Below are positions 35,201 to 46,530 of a stretch of 64,000 nucleotides of DNA, piece after piece (position 1 is the stretch's first letter; each line of letters starts with the position of its first letter). The stretch lies in assembly GCF_029784165.1 (NCBI RefSeq), contig NC_073696.1, positions 181,157,825-181,221,824 of the forward strand, written 5' to 3'. The notes under the pieces were generated by a model, which did no database searches, was not told the origin of the DNA, and saw only the letters and a program-made list of their open reading frames with translations. The position numbers and the translations under genes are program-made. The DNA comes from Wyeomyia smithii. Lineage: Eukaryota > Arthropoda > Insecta > Diptera > Culicidae.

Positions 35201-38200
35201 TATTTTGTATACAAAATTAGCTTAAAACATAATCTAAATGCAAAGACACAGCTTGATTAGTTTTAAATATGAGCGATAATTCAAAATTGTTTGATAAGCC
35301 AATTGCCATGGTGACATCATCTACACAAGTACTTATTCTCAGCCATAGTAATATTTTATTCTAATGGTAGGGTAACGGGGGTATTTTGACTTTAGGAAGT
35401 GATTGTACAATTTATTAAAAAACACGATTTTTTCAACATAAATACCCACATTGTTGAGAGTTAAGTGTCTTTTTTGACTTTTTTGATACATCATTTAACA
35501 TTACAATTAATTCAAAAACATCCAAGAAATATCAAAATTTTTACGAAGTACTGAAAACATATTTTAGACCCCCAAGTCTATATTTTGGCCCACATCTATA
35601 TTTAGCCGTGTCACGTGTGTGAAAATATTTCGGATTAATTATATTTTAGATCATCGTAGATCTTTTTAAAGCGAAAATAGTGGATTTAGGGAGGACATCT
35701 TACTGCTGTGATTGTTTTTTCTCAATTTTAGGCATTCGAAAATTAAAAAATCGGGCTAATAGCGGTTTTACAGGCATTCTCAGCCAATTTCATATCGTTA
35801 AATGTAATAAATTAAGATATATTTACCTGTAAATTACTACGAGCAGCTTCTTCGTTCAGCACGCAACGGCCAATTGGTAAACAAAGAGCTGTCAATACTT
35901 GGCATGGCCGAAATTTGTTCGTTTTAGTCAGTGACAAACATATTTTAGCTATTCCTTAAACTACTATTTTAACTTTTTCCAACTTGTTGGAGTATAAAAA
36001 CTGTTTCTATAGTATTTTATTTATGTTGAAACAATTAGCCAGCTATAAATAATAGTCTCAACTGAGTAAATGTACGAAGTGCGAGAATTGGATAAGCGAT
36101 ACAAAACTTGATTCTAGAACTACGTCTTTAACGTTCTGCGGTGGTGTAACGGAAACACATATGACCGGAGATTGGAAGTTGTGGGTTCGAGTCCCACTAG
36201 CTGAACTATATTTTTCGTAGTTTCTACAATCATATTTTCAGTTAATTTAATCTTCTATCTTCATTACTACATTCACTCCTTAAACAAAAATTAAAAAAAA
36301 AGATGTTACTACCATAATGAATTGTTTCCAAAGCATACATGTTTGTAACAATAGATCATTGTACGATGATGTTATTTGACAGTTCTGGAAGGTAAATTTT
36401 GCGGACCTAAATTTATTTTCGATGGAGCCGAAAAATATTTTTTGTTCTAATGCTTTTCGGGATTGACTCACACTAATCGAGATGTGTTCATTATTACAAG
36501 TTTCTCATGCTTTTTCTAATAAAATAGCTCACAATGATCGTATGAACAAAAATCGAACAATCGCTCCAAATTCTAACACCTTGCAAACAAGCCTTCCGAA
36601 GCTGTCACAAAAAGTGAGTTAATTGATATTACCACTTCCTCTTGACTTTTGGTTGACTCAGGCATGATTTTGAATATGTGTAAACTATTTCCAAAATAAT
36701 GCTACCAAGAGTCAGTGTTTTGCCGTAAACTATAATGTAGTATGATTCCTAAGTATGTTATTTGGTCGGCGTGCGACCAAACTGAGCCAAGCGCCATTTT
36801 ATTTAAAATTGAGTTATTAGCACCAGTGGATGTGCAAACTGATAATCTATGTTCCATTCTTAAGAATGATATCATGTGAACAGTTCATAGGCGTGTTATA
36901 ATAAAAAATCTCTGTGGCACTTTGTGAAAAGAACGAAATTGCGTGCGACCAGAGTGAACCGTAAACACAGATTTCGTAGAGCCGAATTTCGTTTCAATGG
37001 GCACATCACTTTTTTTTCGAGATCTTGTTGAGCCAGCCCGAACCAAGTGCATTTTATTTTCATTCGATATTTTTCAAATAAAATTAATTTTTTTCTTGTG
37101 ACAAACGTCAGGACTGGGTTAATATACGTTAAATCAATAAAATAAGATAATACCCGCTTCAAAATACCACAGCATTTCATATTGATACTATCTTAACACT
37201 TAGCACTTGGTGCGCTTTGGCACCAAGAAATAGAGCTTTGCTTGTCTATCAGCTGTAAAATTTTTGATACAGATTGGACTGAATGTTAAAGCAGCGTTGA
37301 TATCTAAGTATTACGTTTGACTAGCGAGAAAAATTAGCTTGTTTAATAGTCAAGTTGATATGTTGTAGTAAATACGTTTGACCAGACCGAACTGAAGACC
37401 ATTTTTTAACATTTTTGTTCGAGCAGAGTGAACTGAGTGCATAGGTGTCAAAAAAAACAAATAGTTTATCAATTATTGCTATTTTTCGTATATTTATGAT
37501 AACAGGACATTTATTGAGCCCTGTTGATTACGTGTTAGCATTGAATTAATGATAAGTTCAAACACGATTAAATTATGGGTGGTCAAACTTCAAATGCTAA
37601 TTACTCAAAACAATGTGTTTGGCGCTTGGCTCGGTTTGGTCGCACGCCGATTATTTCAATGACGCATAGTTTTCTAATATTCATTGAATTCAACAGATAA
37701 AATGCTCAAAATGTTCCCGGGTGGGCCAATCATGAACGTGAGCAAAAATACCCCCGTTACCCTATGGCGTCCATCTCATAAGGCAGTTTTAGGATGTGAT
37801 AGTGACCAAAATATCACAGGTTGCGGTTGGAAATTTATATCTAAAAATAAATGCCGCGTTCAAACACTACAATCAGCTTGAAAAAGAATAAATTTAATAT
37901 ATAATATCAATATAAGGAGGTAATGCAACTGAACCTCTGAACTTTGAATCTACACGCAAAAGTTGAAGTCTTGTACAATCATTGTGTCTTCCCGATTCGC
38001 ACAAATGTTGCACAGAAATCGCACAATAAATGTGTGAAACCCATAACGCAACAGTTGTACTGCGAATACATTGACATAGAATGAAATCAGAATATGTATC
38101 ATATACCGACACTTCATTTCTCACGTCGAGTGTATTAGTGACTGCACGCGCTTTTTTCTCAAGCGACGAGGGAAATTTCTCTCTCGCTCGTAGAATTTCC

Positions 38201-41200
38201 ATGTATGTGCGACAAGAAGACACGTCACATATAATTTGCAGGTTGCTCTTTCGCTTCTCTTTCGGTTCGGATTGCGACGCGCAAGGCGATATCTCGTTGC
38301 TTCACGAAATGAGCGAGGCACCCCTGCTGTACATACTTGATACCAGTGTCTCTCACTCTTACTGTCGGTGCGTGCTTGCTGCTATTCAGAGGAATGCATG
38401 AAGAAGAAAAAGTATCTCGAAAGCGTGTGTGCAAAAGACTTGAAAAGCGTGACATATGTCTCGTCCTCAAGCAGAAAGGAGGATAATGGTTTTGCTTCTC
38501 GCTCACTTTGCAATGCTGCTTGATACCAGTTGAAACTGTTTAGGTGTAGTAGTTTGGAGCTGCCAAATACATTGGAGAAACGCTAGAGCATTAATTGCGT
38601 TATGCCCAACACGCAATCATTGTACTGGTTCCGAATTACATCAACAATTGCGCTAAAAACGCACAATTTTGTACTGGTTTCGCACCATCGAACTTTTGCG
38701 TGTAGGAAGCAAGTAGCGGAATATTACCACCTTTTAAACTAGAGCTACAAAACTAATAACTTTTTTTTTGCTTTTCAGATGCAAAAAAGGAAAGATGTTG
38801 CTATTAGCTTCTCTATCTGCATGGATACTTTTTACGCTACCACTTGGTTTCATCCAACCCCCCGCGACTAGCTGCATCGAAAGAAAGAATGCTACTGATT
38901 TTGAACTACGAACACCGCAGGTTCCCCGAATACTAAAACGCTCTATTGACGAGAACATGCTTGAGGATCTAACATTTGGAAAGTACACGGAGCCGGAAAC
39001 ACATTTCGCTAGGTAACAGCACCGTTTTTTTTTTTTTTGTTGAAGAAAAACTGAATAATTTTTTTTTTCATATTCTACACAGAGTCGAACGCGCGGCTCG
39101 ACCATTTGCTGCAGCTGGTCAATCTCCCCTAGGAGTTAGTTACGCCAATAATTTCAATGAACGTTTACATAGTGATTGGGTGTCTCCACTTTTTTCATCT
39201 ATTGTGTATAGAACTGCGGTAACACCATTTGCTCAAGAAATTGTTTACACACTTACTAAACTTTGCTGTTTTCAGGATATTCAAAAAGCTTTCTTTTTAC
39301 TGCTGCTTCTCGTTGTGATTGGAGAATTTTTCAGCGCTCCCGCGATAACTTTGGCTGATTCAGCGGTCATCACCATTCTCGGCGAAGACGCTGATCGCTA
39401 TGGTCACCAACGTATGTTTGGATCTCTTGGTTGGGGCTTGGCAATGTTTTTCGTTGGAATAGCCCTAGATCATTCGACGGCGTTTCCGGACCATCCATGT
39501 GGGCCAGAAAAACAAGAAAAAAATTATTCTATTTGTTTCGCAACATTCTCTGTATTGATGGGTGCCGCCCTTATTTCAGCAACCCAAATAACGTTCAAAT
39601 ATGACTATTCGGTAAATTAATTTGGCTGTAATCAGACCCCTTTTGATTAATCGTTTGACTCAACAGGAACCCCCGGAGCCTCAGGTCATAAAGATTGCTC
39701 AGGAACCAACACATGAAGAAAGAATGCAGAACCAGCTGGCGGAACAGCTACAGCTTCCTGCGCTAGCTGCTAGCGGTGGAGGTATGGCAAGTGCTGCTCC
39801 TCCCCCACAGGCGTTGGGTGCACAAGTAAATGTCGAATACTAAATCGAATCTTCTAATGGCAACACTTACCAGTTTATAATTTCAGACTAAGATTTTCGC
39901 GCAAACCACCCGTGAAATGCCGGAATGGGTTACGGTGCTGAAGCAGTTTAAGGATTTAAAATGTGCATCTTTCCTGTTCGTGGCTTGGTTTATGGGATTC
40001 GGTATTGGACTGATTTTCACATTTCTTTTTTGGCATCTGCAAGATTACGGGGGATCTCCAACTTTATTCGGCGTCGCTTCGGTCATCAATCATATTTCGG
40101 AAATTTTTGCCTACTTTTTCAGTTTCCGCTTGATTACCCAGATCGGGCACGTTAAGGTAAACTGTTTTGACTTCTAAACTTATCTTTCATCACTTTTGTA
40201 ATCAAATATCACTTACACATCAACTGAGTTTGTGTATTGATTTGGAATTTTAATTCTAAAACAGTACAGATGCAGCCCGAATAAGAAATCTTGTTAGCAT
40301 TACCTAACTGGAGTATATTCAGGCGCAACTGATATATTTGACTTGTATGCAACATTTCTTGCGTGCGAAGACTAAAAATTTAAAGATAGGCTTTCTCTTG
40401 AATGTTTGTTTTGTGTTCAGTTATTTTATTACTTTAGCACAACGCTCCACCCAAAGGATATCTACCAGCATTGATGATACGATTCTGAAGAAAATCCTCT
40501 TGTTACTGCCGGATTACCTGTGATTATTATTTTCGTCCGTTGCCAAGGATTAGCTATGAATACTACAAAAATGTGTGCCTTTAATTGAACCAGCGTTGCC
40601 ACTAAGTTTTCAAGCCACTAAGTTTTTTTTTGCTCTCGCCGGGTGTAGGTAGGCAAGGGCCGACCATGGTCTGTCTCGCAATGATGACCTTTTTGCAAGA
40701 CGACGTGGATGATTTCTACCAAAAATCTGTCTCATTTTCAAATTTTTGGCATTTGGGATTCTGAGGTTTATCTGTTTGTCTGACGCGCAAACAAAAATCT
40801 GACAAAATCCAAATTTATCTGTCATACTGGCAACGTTAAATTGAACAATGGTGATTATAATAATCACTGGAATAATGCAAGATTATCAGTGATAACTTCT
40901 AGTTACGTAAAAATTACTCTAATTCATGATTAAAGTGATTCATGACTCAAAACTGCACTAGAAAATGGTATTTTTTATTAGAACTCACGAAAAATATAAA
41001 CGATTATATTTTCAGATTTTATTACTAGAATTGAATACTATTTGCCTCGTTCACAGGTGCTCTGTCTTGGTCTTGTAGGAAATATAATACGGTTCCTGTA
41101 TATTTCGTATCTAAAAAATCCATGGTGGGTCCTTCCATTCGAGTTCATGCAAGGTGAATAATTCAATATTCTAATATAGCATATAATCAACATATATGTT

Positions 41201-41843
41201 GCAGGAATAACACACGCTGCCGTTTGGGCTGCTTGTTGCTCATATATTGCCCATAATACGCCACAGCATTTACGATCATCGGCTCAGGGTATGCAATAAT
41301 TACATTAACGGATAAAATATTTCACAAGTATTATCTCTATTTATTCTAAGGCGTTCTTCAAGGGCTACATCATGGTCTTGGTCGAGGATGTGGTGCTGTG
41401 ATTGGTGGCATGTTCGTAAATTACTTCGGGACCACCGCAACGTTCCGAGGCTATGGTGTGATTTGCATATTGGTACTAGCAGGATTCGTGTTTATCAATT
41501 TTTACCGAAAAGAACAGGGCTTCATATCTGAAATACCTGCTACAGAAGATCCACATCAGGTAGACCATTATAACATTTCTTCATTTCTTTATGACAAAAT
41601 AACAATAAACTAATATTTTAGGTTGCGGAAGAAACGGCACATCTGGCCCCTCATGGCGTTCCAAGCAATCCTATTCCAAGAGCTCTATCCAGTACTCGGC
41701 TTAATGAAATCGGGAATCAAAACGCCGACAACGGATATGGCACTTATCAAACTACAGGAGGAGCTCTTGATGTTCCTGGGGGAGTACCACATAACCCTTT
41801 CGCTGCTCCTCAAAATAATAGCTTCGGTGGTAATCAATACTAA
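32284..41843 (+). CDS. MFSD6: MFSD6-like major facilitator transporter, 11 coding exons, 716 aa
   Basis: Exons by GT-AG and frame: 32284-32423, 32526-32789, 38779-39012, 39083-39218, 39276-39611, 39667-39825, 39887-40156, 41057-41153, 41205-41288, 41351-41559 and 41622-41843 (TAA). The lengths sum to 717 codons. The first MFS helices are in exon 2 (TFYFFFYAAFGSLFPLMGVY, GLLIGTRPFVEFLSAPFWG, ending ADR, the loop 2-3 motif). The second strongly conserved block is in exon 5 (IGEFFSAPAITLADSAVITI, DRYGHQRMFGSLGWG), as in the MFS_1_like/MFSD6 family. Helices continue in exons 7-10 and the hydrophilic tail is exon 11. The substrate is unknown. Intron 2 is about 6 kb and full of transposons. Intron 4 (39219-39275) is 57 nt, in frame and stop-free. 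I see no frame lesion. The family is recognised; orthology to a named gene is inferred. Confidence 0.93.
33659..34085. mobile_element. MITE in MFSD6-like intron 2 (AATTCGTTTTCGCGG termini)
   Basis: Inverted ends carry AATTCGTTTTCGCGGTGTAG (right-end complement identical over this word). The interior repeats GTGTAGTCCGGGATAGAAAA and AGAAAAAGTGTAG-C. It is related to the element at 48976-49262. No ORF is present. Confidence 0.8.
34469..34588. mobile_element. 120-bp MITE in MFSD6-like intron 2
   Basis: Inverted ends share AAACACAATGGATACG preceded by AAGGCC. The interior contains ACGCAACG and GCGGCTGCG. No coding content. The target duplication is not clear. Confidence 0.75.
36137..36212 (+). 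other. tRNA-like sequence (pseudo-tRNA or SINE head)
   Basis: The TpsiC arm is perfect (GTGGG TTCGAGT CCCAC). An acceptor stem of seven pairs with one mismatch can form between GTTCTGC and GCTGAAC. The A-box-like word is TGGTGTAACGG. A proper five-pair anticodon stem cannot be formed, so a functional tRNA is unlikely. Confidence 0.5.
36766..37650. mobile_element. 885-bp hAT-like non-autonomous element nested in the 35370-37762 element
   Basis: The ends begin TCGGCGTGCGACCAAACYGA and continue GCCAAGCGCC, inverted with one mismatch over 28 bp. The adjacent 8 bp are TTATTTGG (left) and TTATTTCA (right), 6 of 8 matching, which suggests an aged 8-bp duplication as in hAT. Variants of the end word GACCA-A-TGAACC-AG-GC recur inside near 36942, 37030, 37380 and 37427. 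No transposase is present. Confidence 0.7.
37953..38702. mobile_element. 750-bp TIR element with TA duplication in MFSD6-like intron 2
   Basis: The ends CACGCAAAAGTT and AACTTTTGCGTG are perfect inverted repeats, flanked by TA (37951-37952 and 38703-38704). Near each end are GCACAA/GCACAAT and CGCAACAG or CGCAATCATTGTAC words. The ORFs inside on both strands show no motif. Confidence 0.72.
40591..40838. mobile_element. 248-bp hAT-like MITE in MFSD6-like intron 7
   Basis: The ends carry CAGCGTTGCCA and the complement TAACGTTGCCA, a short imperfect inverted repeat. The 8-bp direct repeat AATTGAAC flanks it exactly (40583-40590 and 40839-40846). CAG-start and 8-bp duplication are typical for hAT. 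Confidence 0.72.
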
Positions 41844-41903
41844 CTTTAATCTGTTATTCAGGTCGCGTGTAGGTTAGGTTCACGTGTTATACGTCACTCC
41901 AGA

Positions 41904-41913
41904 AATAAATAAA
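41904..41913 (+). terminator. Poly(A) signal of the MFSD6-like gene
   Basis: Two overlapping AATAAA motifs lie 61 bp after the stop codon, followed by an A-rich run. This is the nearest signal and gives a short 3' UTR. Confidence 0.6.
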
Positions 41914-43999
41914 AAAAAACATATATACATTGAAAGCATAAAAACTAGAAAAAGAACGTCACATCTTTTCCAATCCAAATACAATTATGATCCTAATTTT
42001 GTAATTGCTACAAGAAAATTTATTTAATTTTACGCTTATAACGATAACAGGCTAGTGAAGTTCATTAGAAACAAATATTGTTTTTTTGTAGAAGTTGAAT
42101 TGTTTTTAATATCCAAGAGCGTTATTATTTATAAATCAAAGTTTAAGTAATTATTATCACTTCTTCTAGTTTTAGCAATTGGCAAGATAATTGATTAAAA
42201 TTGAGTTTATATAGTAATGCAGATGAAAAATAGATCTAATATTCTAGTGGAAATGTTACCATCTTTCAAAACGATAATGTATTCCCGTTTGCTAAACTAA
42301 ATTGCAAGTAATGTCCGGTGTTATTAATTTTAAATAATGTATTATTTCAATTACCTCACAGCAAAAAAATTATGCTAACGAGCAACCACCTTAAATTCCA
42401 TGAAATGGTCATTTTAATCTGTATATGCACGAATCATTCAGCATTACATGCACAACGAATTTTCTCGTCCACTTGAATGTCAAATTCAAGAATTCATTTA
42501 AAATACCTTTCCATACCAACGTGACTTTGCAGTTGCATCAACAATTGTTTTAACGCAATGCCAATGAAAGCTTTATTAAAAATCATGTCGCATATCAGTT
42601 TTCAACTACAAAATTAGAAATAAGAACACTAAAATATTTAAACCGAATAATAGAATGTAATATTTACTGTATTTACAAACGTTTCTCATTGTCCTTGAAA
42701 ACTGGTTACAAATGAAAACAAATTTCCAGTCACTACCACCTTGTTAAACTATGCGCTAAAAAACTAATGCAATGTAATGCAAAACAATCACACACATTTC
42801 GCAAATTCAAAATTGTTTAAATAGCGTTAAAATTTGTTACAACGCAGCTGTTTTCAAACATTCCAAGATAATAATTTATTATGGTTTCGAAAATGCAAAT
42901 ACCAGGGAGTGCATAGTTGCATGCATGTGTCATTATACATACCTATATATATATATATATATTTATTTAATTTATTGCATTTGTACTTGACTGAAAAAAC
43001 GAAAACAGAGATTCAAAGTAACATAAATTAGGTGTAGGTAATAGAAATTCAAACCTGATATGTTAAAACTCAACTAAAAGTATTGATGTTAAAATAAAAA
43101 CAATCGGGGCGTAAATTATAACAAAACAATGGATAAAAATAACATTGTAACTAGAATGTACAGCACTGGTAATAAATATAGTAATATATATAGTTTACGA
43201 CTATATAGAAAAGCACCTTTAATATGTAATAGCCTACAATAAAGATATCAACCGTTACACTAGTAAATGCGAAAAAATCTAACATTTGGAATTAACCTAC
43301 TTCGAACCTTTATGGTGAAAATAATTAATATTAGCTACCATCATCTTCAAAGTTTCTTAGTATCTCAACTTCTATCGTGTTACAAAGTAAGGTACTGTAA
43401 CGAGAAAAAAAAACGAACGAACTGGTAATTATGTCTCTATCGGTCCCATCACTCTTCAAGTATTCATACGAAAAATAATTGAACTCTTCTAATACCAGAA
43501 ATGTTCCAAACATGTTTTTTTTTCAATCCTCTGCTGATTACATTGGTTTAGTAAGAGTAATTTCGAATTTTGAACTGAATGTTTTATTCACATTCAATCT
43601 ACTGAGCCCAGCCTCAAAAAGGTTTTACGTCTCTGTTCGCTGTACTGGACTGGAATACATTCTGCGAATTATGAATTTATTCGCAGTTCACGGAGGTTGT
43701 TTACAACCCACCAAGTAATTTAGTTAAGCAACAGCTTTATAAGCTTTAGTTCAGCCAAAATCCGCTTAATAATGGCTCATGAGCTGTAAATCTACAATGT
43801 CTCAGGATTTGGAGCGAAAAATTGATTTTTTCGTTCTTACTACTACCTTTTTTGTACTTACTACTATCTATCTGATTTCACTAGATAGATAAAAGTTGGA
43901 ACGCCGGTATAACCTAGATTGTGTAGCAAAATCCGCTGAGGATGACCGAAAAAATTGTAATAAAGTAGGTCGAAACGTTCGGAAATGATTGCTTTTTTA
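41914..43999. other. Intergenic, AT-rich, small AT microsatellite
   Basis: About 2 kb without a supported gene. A short (TA)n run occurs at 42943-42962. A 60-bp diverged match to the interior of the element at 50434-50540 is seen at about 43737-43795 (TTAGTTCAGCC-AAATCC). No other structure is recognised. Confidence 0.5.
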
Positions 44000-44955
44000 C
44001 ACACTTAAAAAATTTCGCCGAATCTCGGCATTGTTTGTGCCGAGATTTGGACAGCCGAGTGCTCGGCAACCATCTCGGCTGAATCTCTTTTGCCGAGAAT
44101 CTCGGAAAACCAATATTTGACAGATGTCATTTTATGCCGAGAACCGCGGTACACAGTTGACTGTGCTCTCGGCAAATCCAGCCGAGAAGCGGCAAACCAG
44201 TCCAACGATCTTTCGGTTATATAAGCTGAATGTTCGGCACAGTAAAGAGCCGTTTTTTTCAGTGGAATTCAAACGCAGAAAATAGTTTTGCTGTGAATAA
44301 GGTAAGCAAAGTTCTTTCAAAAGATAAATTATAAGCTCGATGAGTTTTATTAAGTAAAGAAAATTATTCATACTAAATCTTCAATACTTATCTTTATCTT
44401 GCTCGCCAGTAGGGCATTGAGCTAAACATCTAATCTAAAATTACGTCTAATGCCTATCCCTAAAACAAATACAATATTGTATTCACACGATTTTAAACTA
44501 CACTTTTTGAGTTCCAGCCATTTCCCCCCAAACTGTACTACATTTTTTTCGGCTACCGGATTGTAAACACTTGTAATTTGCACGAATTTCAGCCAAACTT
44601 GTATCCGATTCCTGTTTGCTCACCCGTAACACGCATAAATTTGCCCTAAGAAAAATGGCGGCAACTCGTTCATGAGAATGACAGCTGTATTGCCGAAACA
44701 CGGCAACGAGTAAAATTTATGCCGAGATACCAGTAATGTTTTTGCTGACCTCGGCATCAACAGTGTTTAACGATAAATTCGGCAAAAAAATAGAGACGAG
44801 ATTCGTCAAGCTTAGTTTTTTGGACGAAGTCTCGGCAAAATGATCTGACAACTGTCGGCAACCGGCATTTTTTTGCTGAAATACCGGTTGACTCCAAAGT
44901 TGCCGAGTGAACTCGGATGTTTTTTTGCCGAGCTCGAGATCCAGTTTTAAGTGTG
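44000..44955. mobile_element. 956-bp TIR element rich in GCCGAG/CTCGGC words
   Basis: The ends CACACTTAAAA and TTTTAAGTGTG are perfect inverted repeats, flanked by TA (43998-43999 and 44956-44957). Numerous CTCGGC, GCCGAG and TCTCGGCA words in both orientations fill the first 250 bp and the last 260 bp. The middle is AT-rich. No transposase motif is present. Confidence 0.78.
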
Positions 44956-45049
44956 TAAGTCTACATTTCACTGAAAACTGTCGATTATCCAACATATATA
45001 AAGAAAACCACTTCCGAAGCCGTTCGCCACCCGTGTTTTCAATTAGAAA

Positions 45050-46530
45050 TCAAAAATCCTTTCGATTCCATACATCTTTGAAGAAAAAAACATTAAAAAA
45101 CGCCGAAAAAAAAATTTCAACAACACCCAAGTCTGTAAGACTGTAAGAATCTAGTGAAATCACTTGGGGGGCTAGAACCAATCTCCATCTTTCGAGTGTA
45201 GATTGTTGTTTTTGTAGTTTTGTAGCTTTTTACAGCTTTGTAAGAAATTTTAGTTTCATAAACCCTATGGAAAAGTTGAAAATTTTCCCAAGGTATGTTC
45301 GGCAGAATGATGTATTTTTCAAATATAAAAAAATGTCTAGAACATAGCAGGCCTCTAAAAGTACATCAGAAAAAGTTATTTGGTATTTTTTGATTTTTGG
45401 AAATTTTAGGAATCTCTGTGTATAAAATTACCTGTATGTGGTCGAGTTTTAAGAGATAGAACCAAAATGTGTTAAGCAAAGTTTTTTCTACATTAGATTG
45501 CCTACAACTTGCCTGAAGACTTCATTTTGATTTGACAAGTAATTAAAACAATAAAAACATTTATTTGCATCAAAAGATGCCCCTTAAGATATACAAGAAT
45601 ATTGTCGAAAACACATTTTTATACAGTCGCCGTTCGATAACTGCAACGCTTTTTAACTGCAAGACCGATAACTGCAACAACTTTGCAGTTATCGGACCGC
45701 AATCTGTCAAATCTGAAGTCAAAGTCATATTTGACATTGAAGTGACAAATCTCGCGGGGGGATTCTAAATGTATTCGAAAATGAAAATTGTTGAATCTCT
45801 AGAAACATTTCAAAAGGACTTTTTCATTTTTCTCGATTTTTTTCGATTTCGTTTACTTGTTGTCTCTTCATTCTAGATGGGAGATTATAGATCTCAACTA
45901 TTAATCAATAAAGCAAAATTATTATAAGAGAAAAAAAAATTCTTTGTGCATCGCTTGGCTAGCTTTCACTACTCAGTGAGGAAGTGCAGAGTAGATCACA
46001 AACAATATTTTGTGACCTAGCGTTAAATAGACCATTGTAGGAACTGACAAGTGTCACGGATCCTGCTGACATTGATGTTGCTTTTACTTGCGTTATGTCA
46101 GCGGTTCCGAGCTTTCTGTCAAAATTTCATTCATGAATTGAGTTCAGAAACGTCTCGTAAAATGGTCTTCTGTAGTGATGAACTTTATCTTCACCTACAT
46201 ATTGGTAATGTAAAGTAGTTACTAAAACGCAATAAATTATTATGCGGAAATATGACTACCAAATTGATTAATCAAAAAGCTTGTCTATTTTAGTTTTCTG
46301 CTATTTTTGCCACTCTTCCATTAAAAAAATACATTTCGATATTATTGAAAACAAAAATGGTAGTGACGGACCCCCCTCTAAATTTTGGCATGTGTCAAGT
46401 GTTGCAGTTATCGAACGGCATTCGATAACTGCAATGTAAACATGTTGCAGTTAGCGAACGACGACTGTACTCAAAATGCTGACGATCACGTTTTTCGCGT
46501 TTTAAACCACTATGCGATGAAGCTAAGTTT
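45050..46530 (+). repeat. Dispersed AT-rich repeat, copy 2, split by a pogo-type MITE
   Basis: Matches the complement of 4386-5110 on both sides of the insertion at 45624-46467. The two copies are strongly diverged (roughly 75-80% by eye), indicating an old family. Confidence 0.7.
45624..46467. mobile_element. 844-bp pogo/Tigger-type MITE with TA duplication
   Basis: The ends begin CAGTCGCCGTTCGATAACTG (left) and CAGTCGTCGTTCGCTAACTG (right, complement), flanked by TA at 45622-45623 and 46468-46469. CAGT-start with CTGCAAC is typical of pogo-like elements. Words of the type CGATAACTGCAA recur several times near both ends. No transposase is seen. The uninterrupted copy at 4386-5110 confirms the insertion point. 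Confidence 0.83.

Larger units (their letters stand above)
35370..37762. mobile_element. 2.4-kb TIR element with TA duplication in MFSD6-like intron 2
   Basis: The ends GGGTAACGGGGGTATTTT (left) and its complement (right, from 37762) are inverted. TA flanks at 35368-35369 and 37763-37764. It contains the nested element 36766-37650 and a tRNA-like sequence at 36137-36212. Without the nested element it is about 1.5 kb. No transposase motif is found. Confidence 0.78.

Noticed and set aside
36137..36212. Functional tRNA gene
   Set aside because: No acceptable anticodon stem can be drawn and the acceptor stem has a mismatch, so it is reported only as tRNA-like.
37894..38506. Several overlapping ORFs of 66-109 codons on both strands
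   Set aside because: All lie in the non-autonomous TIR element at 37953-38702 inside an intron and show no motif.
39219..39611. Reading the MFSD6-like ORF through 39219-39275 as plain coding sequence
   Set aside because: The interval has GT-AG ends and a branch-like CTTACTAAAC, and its removal restores the known family text (YRTA then DIQKAFF). I treat it as an intron and report the open frame as a finding.
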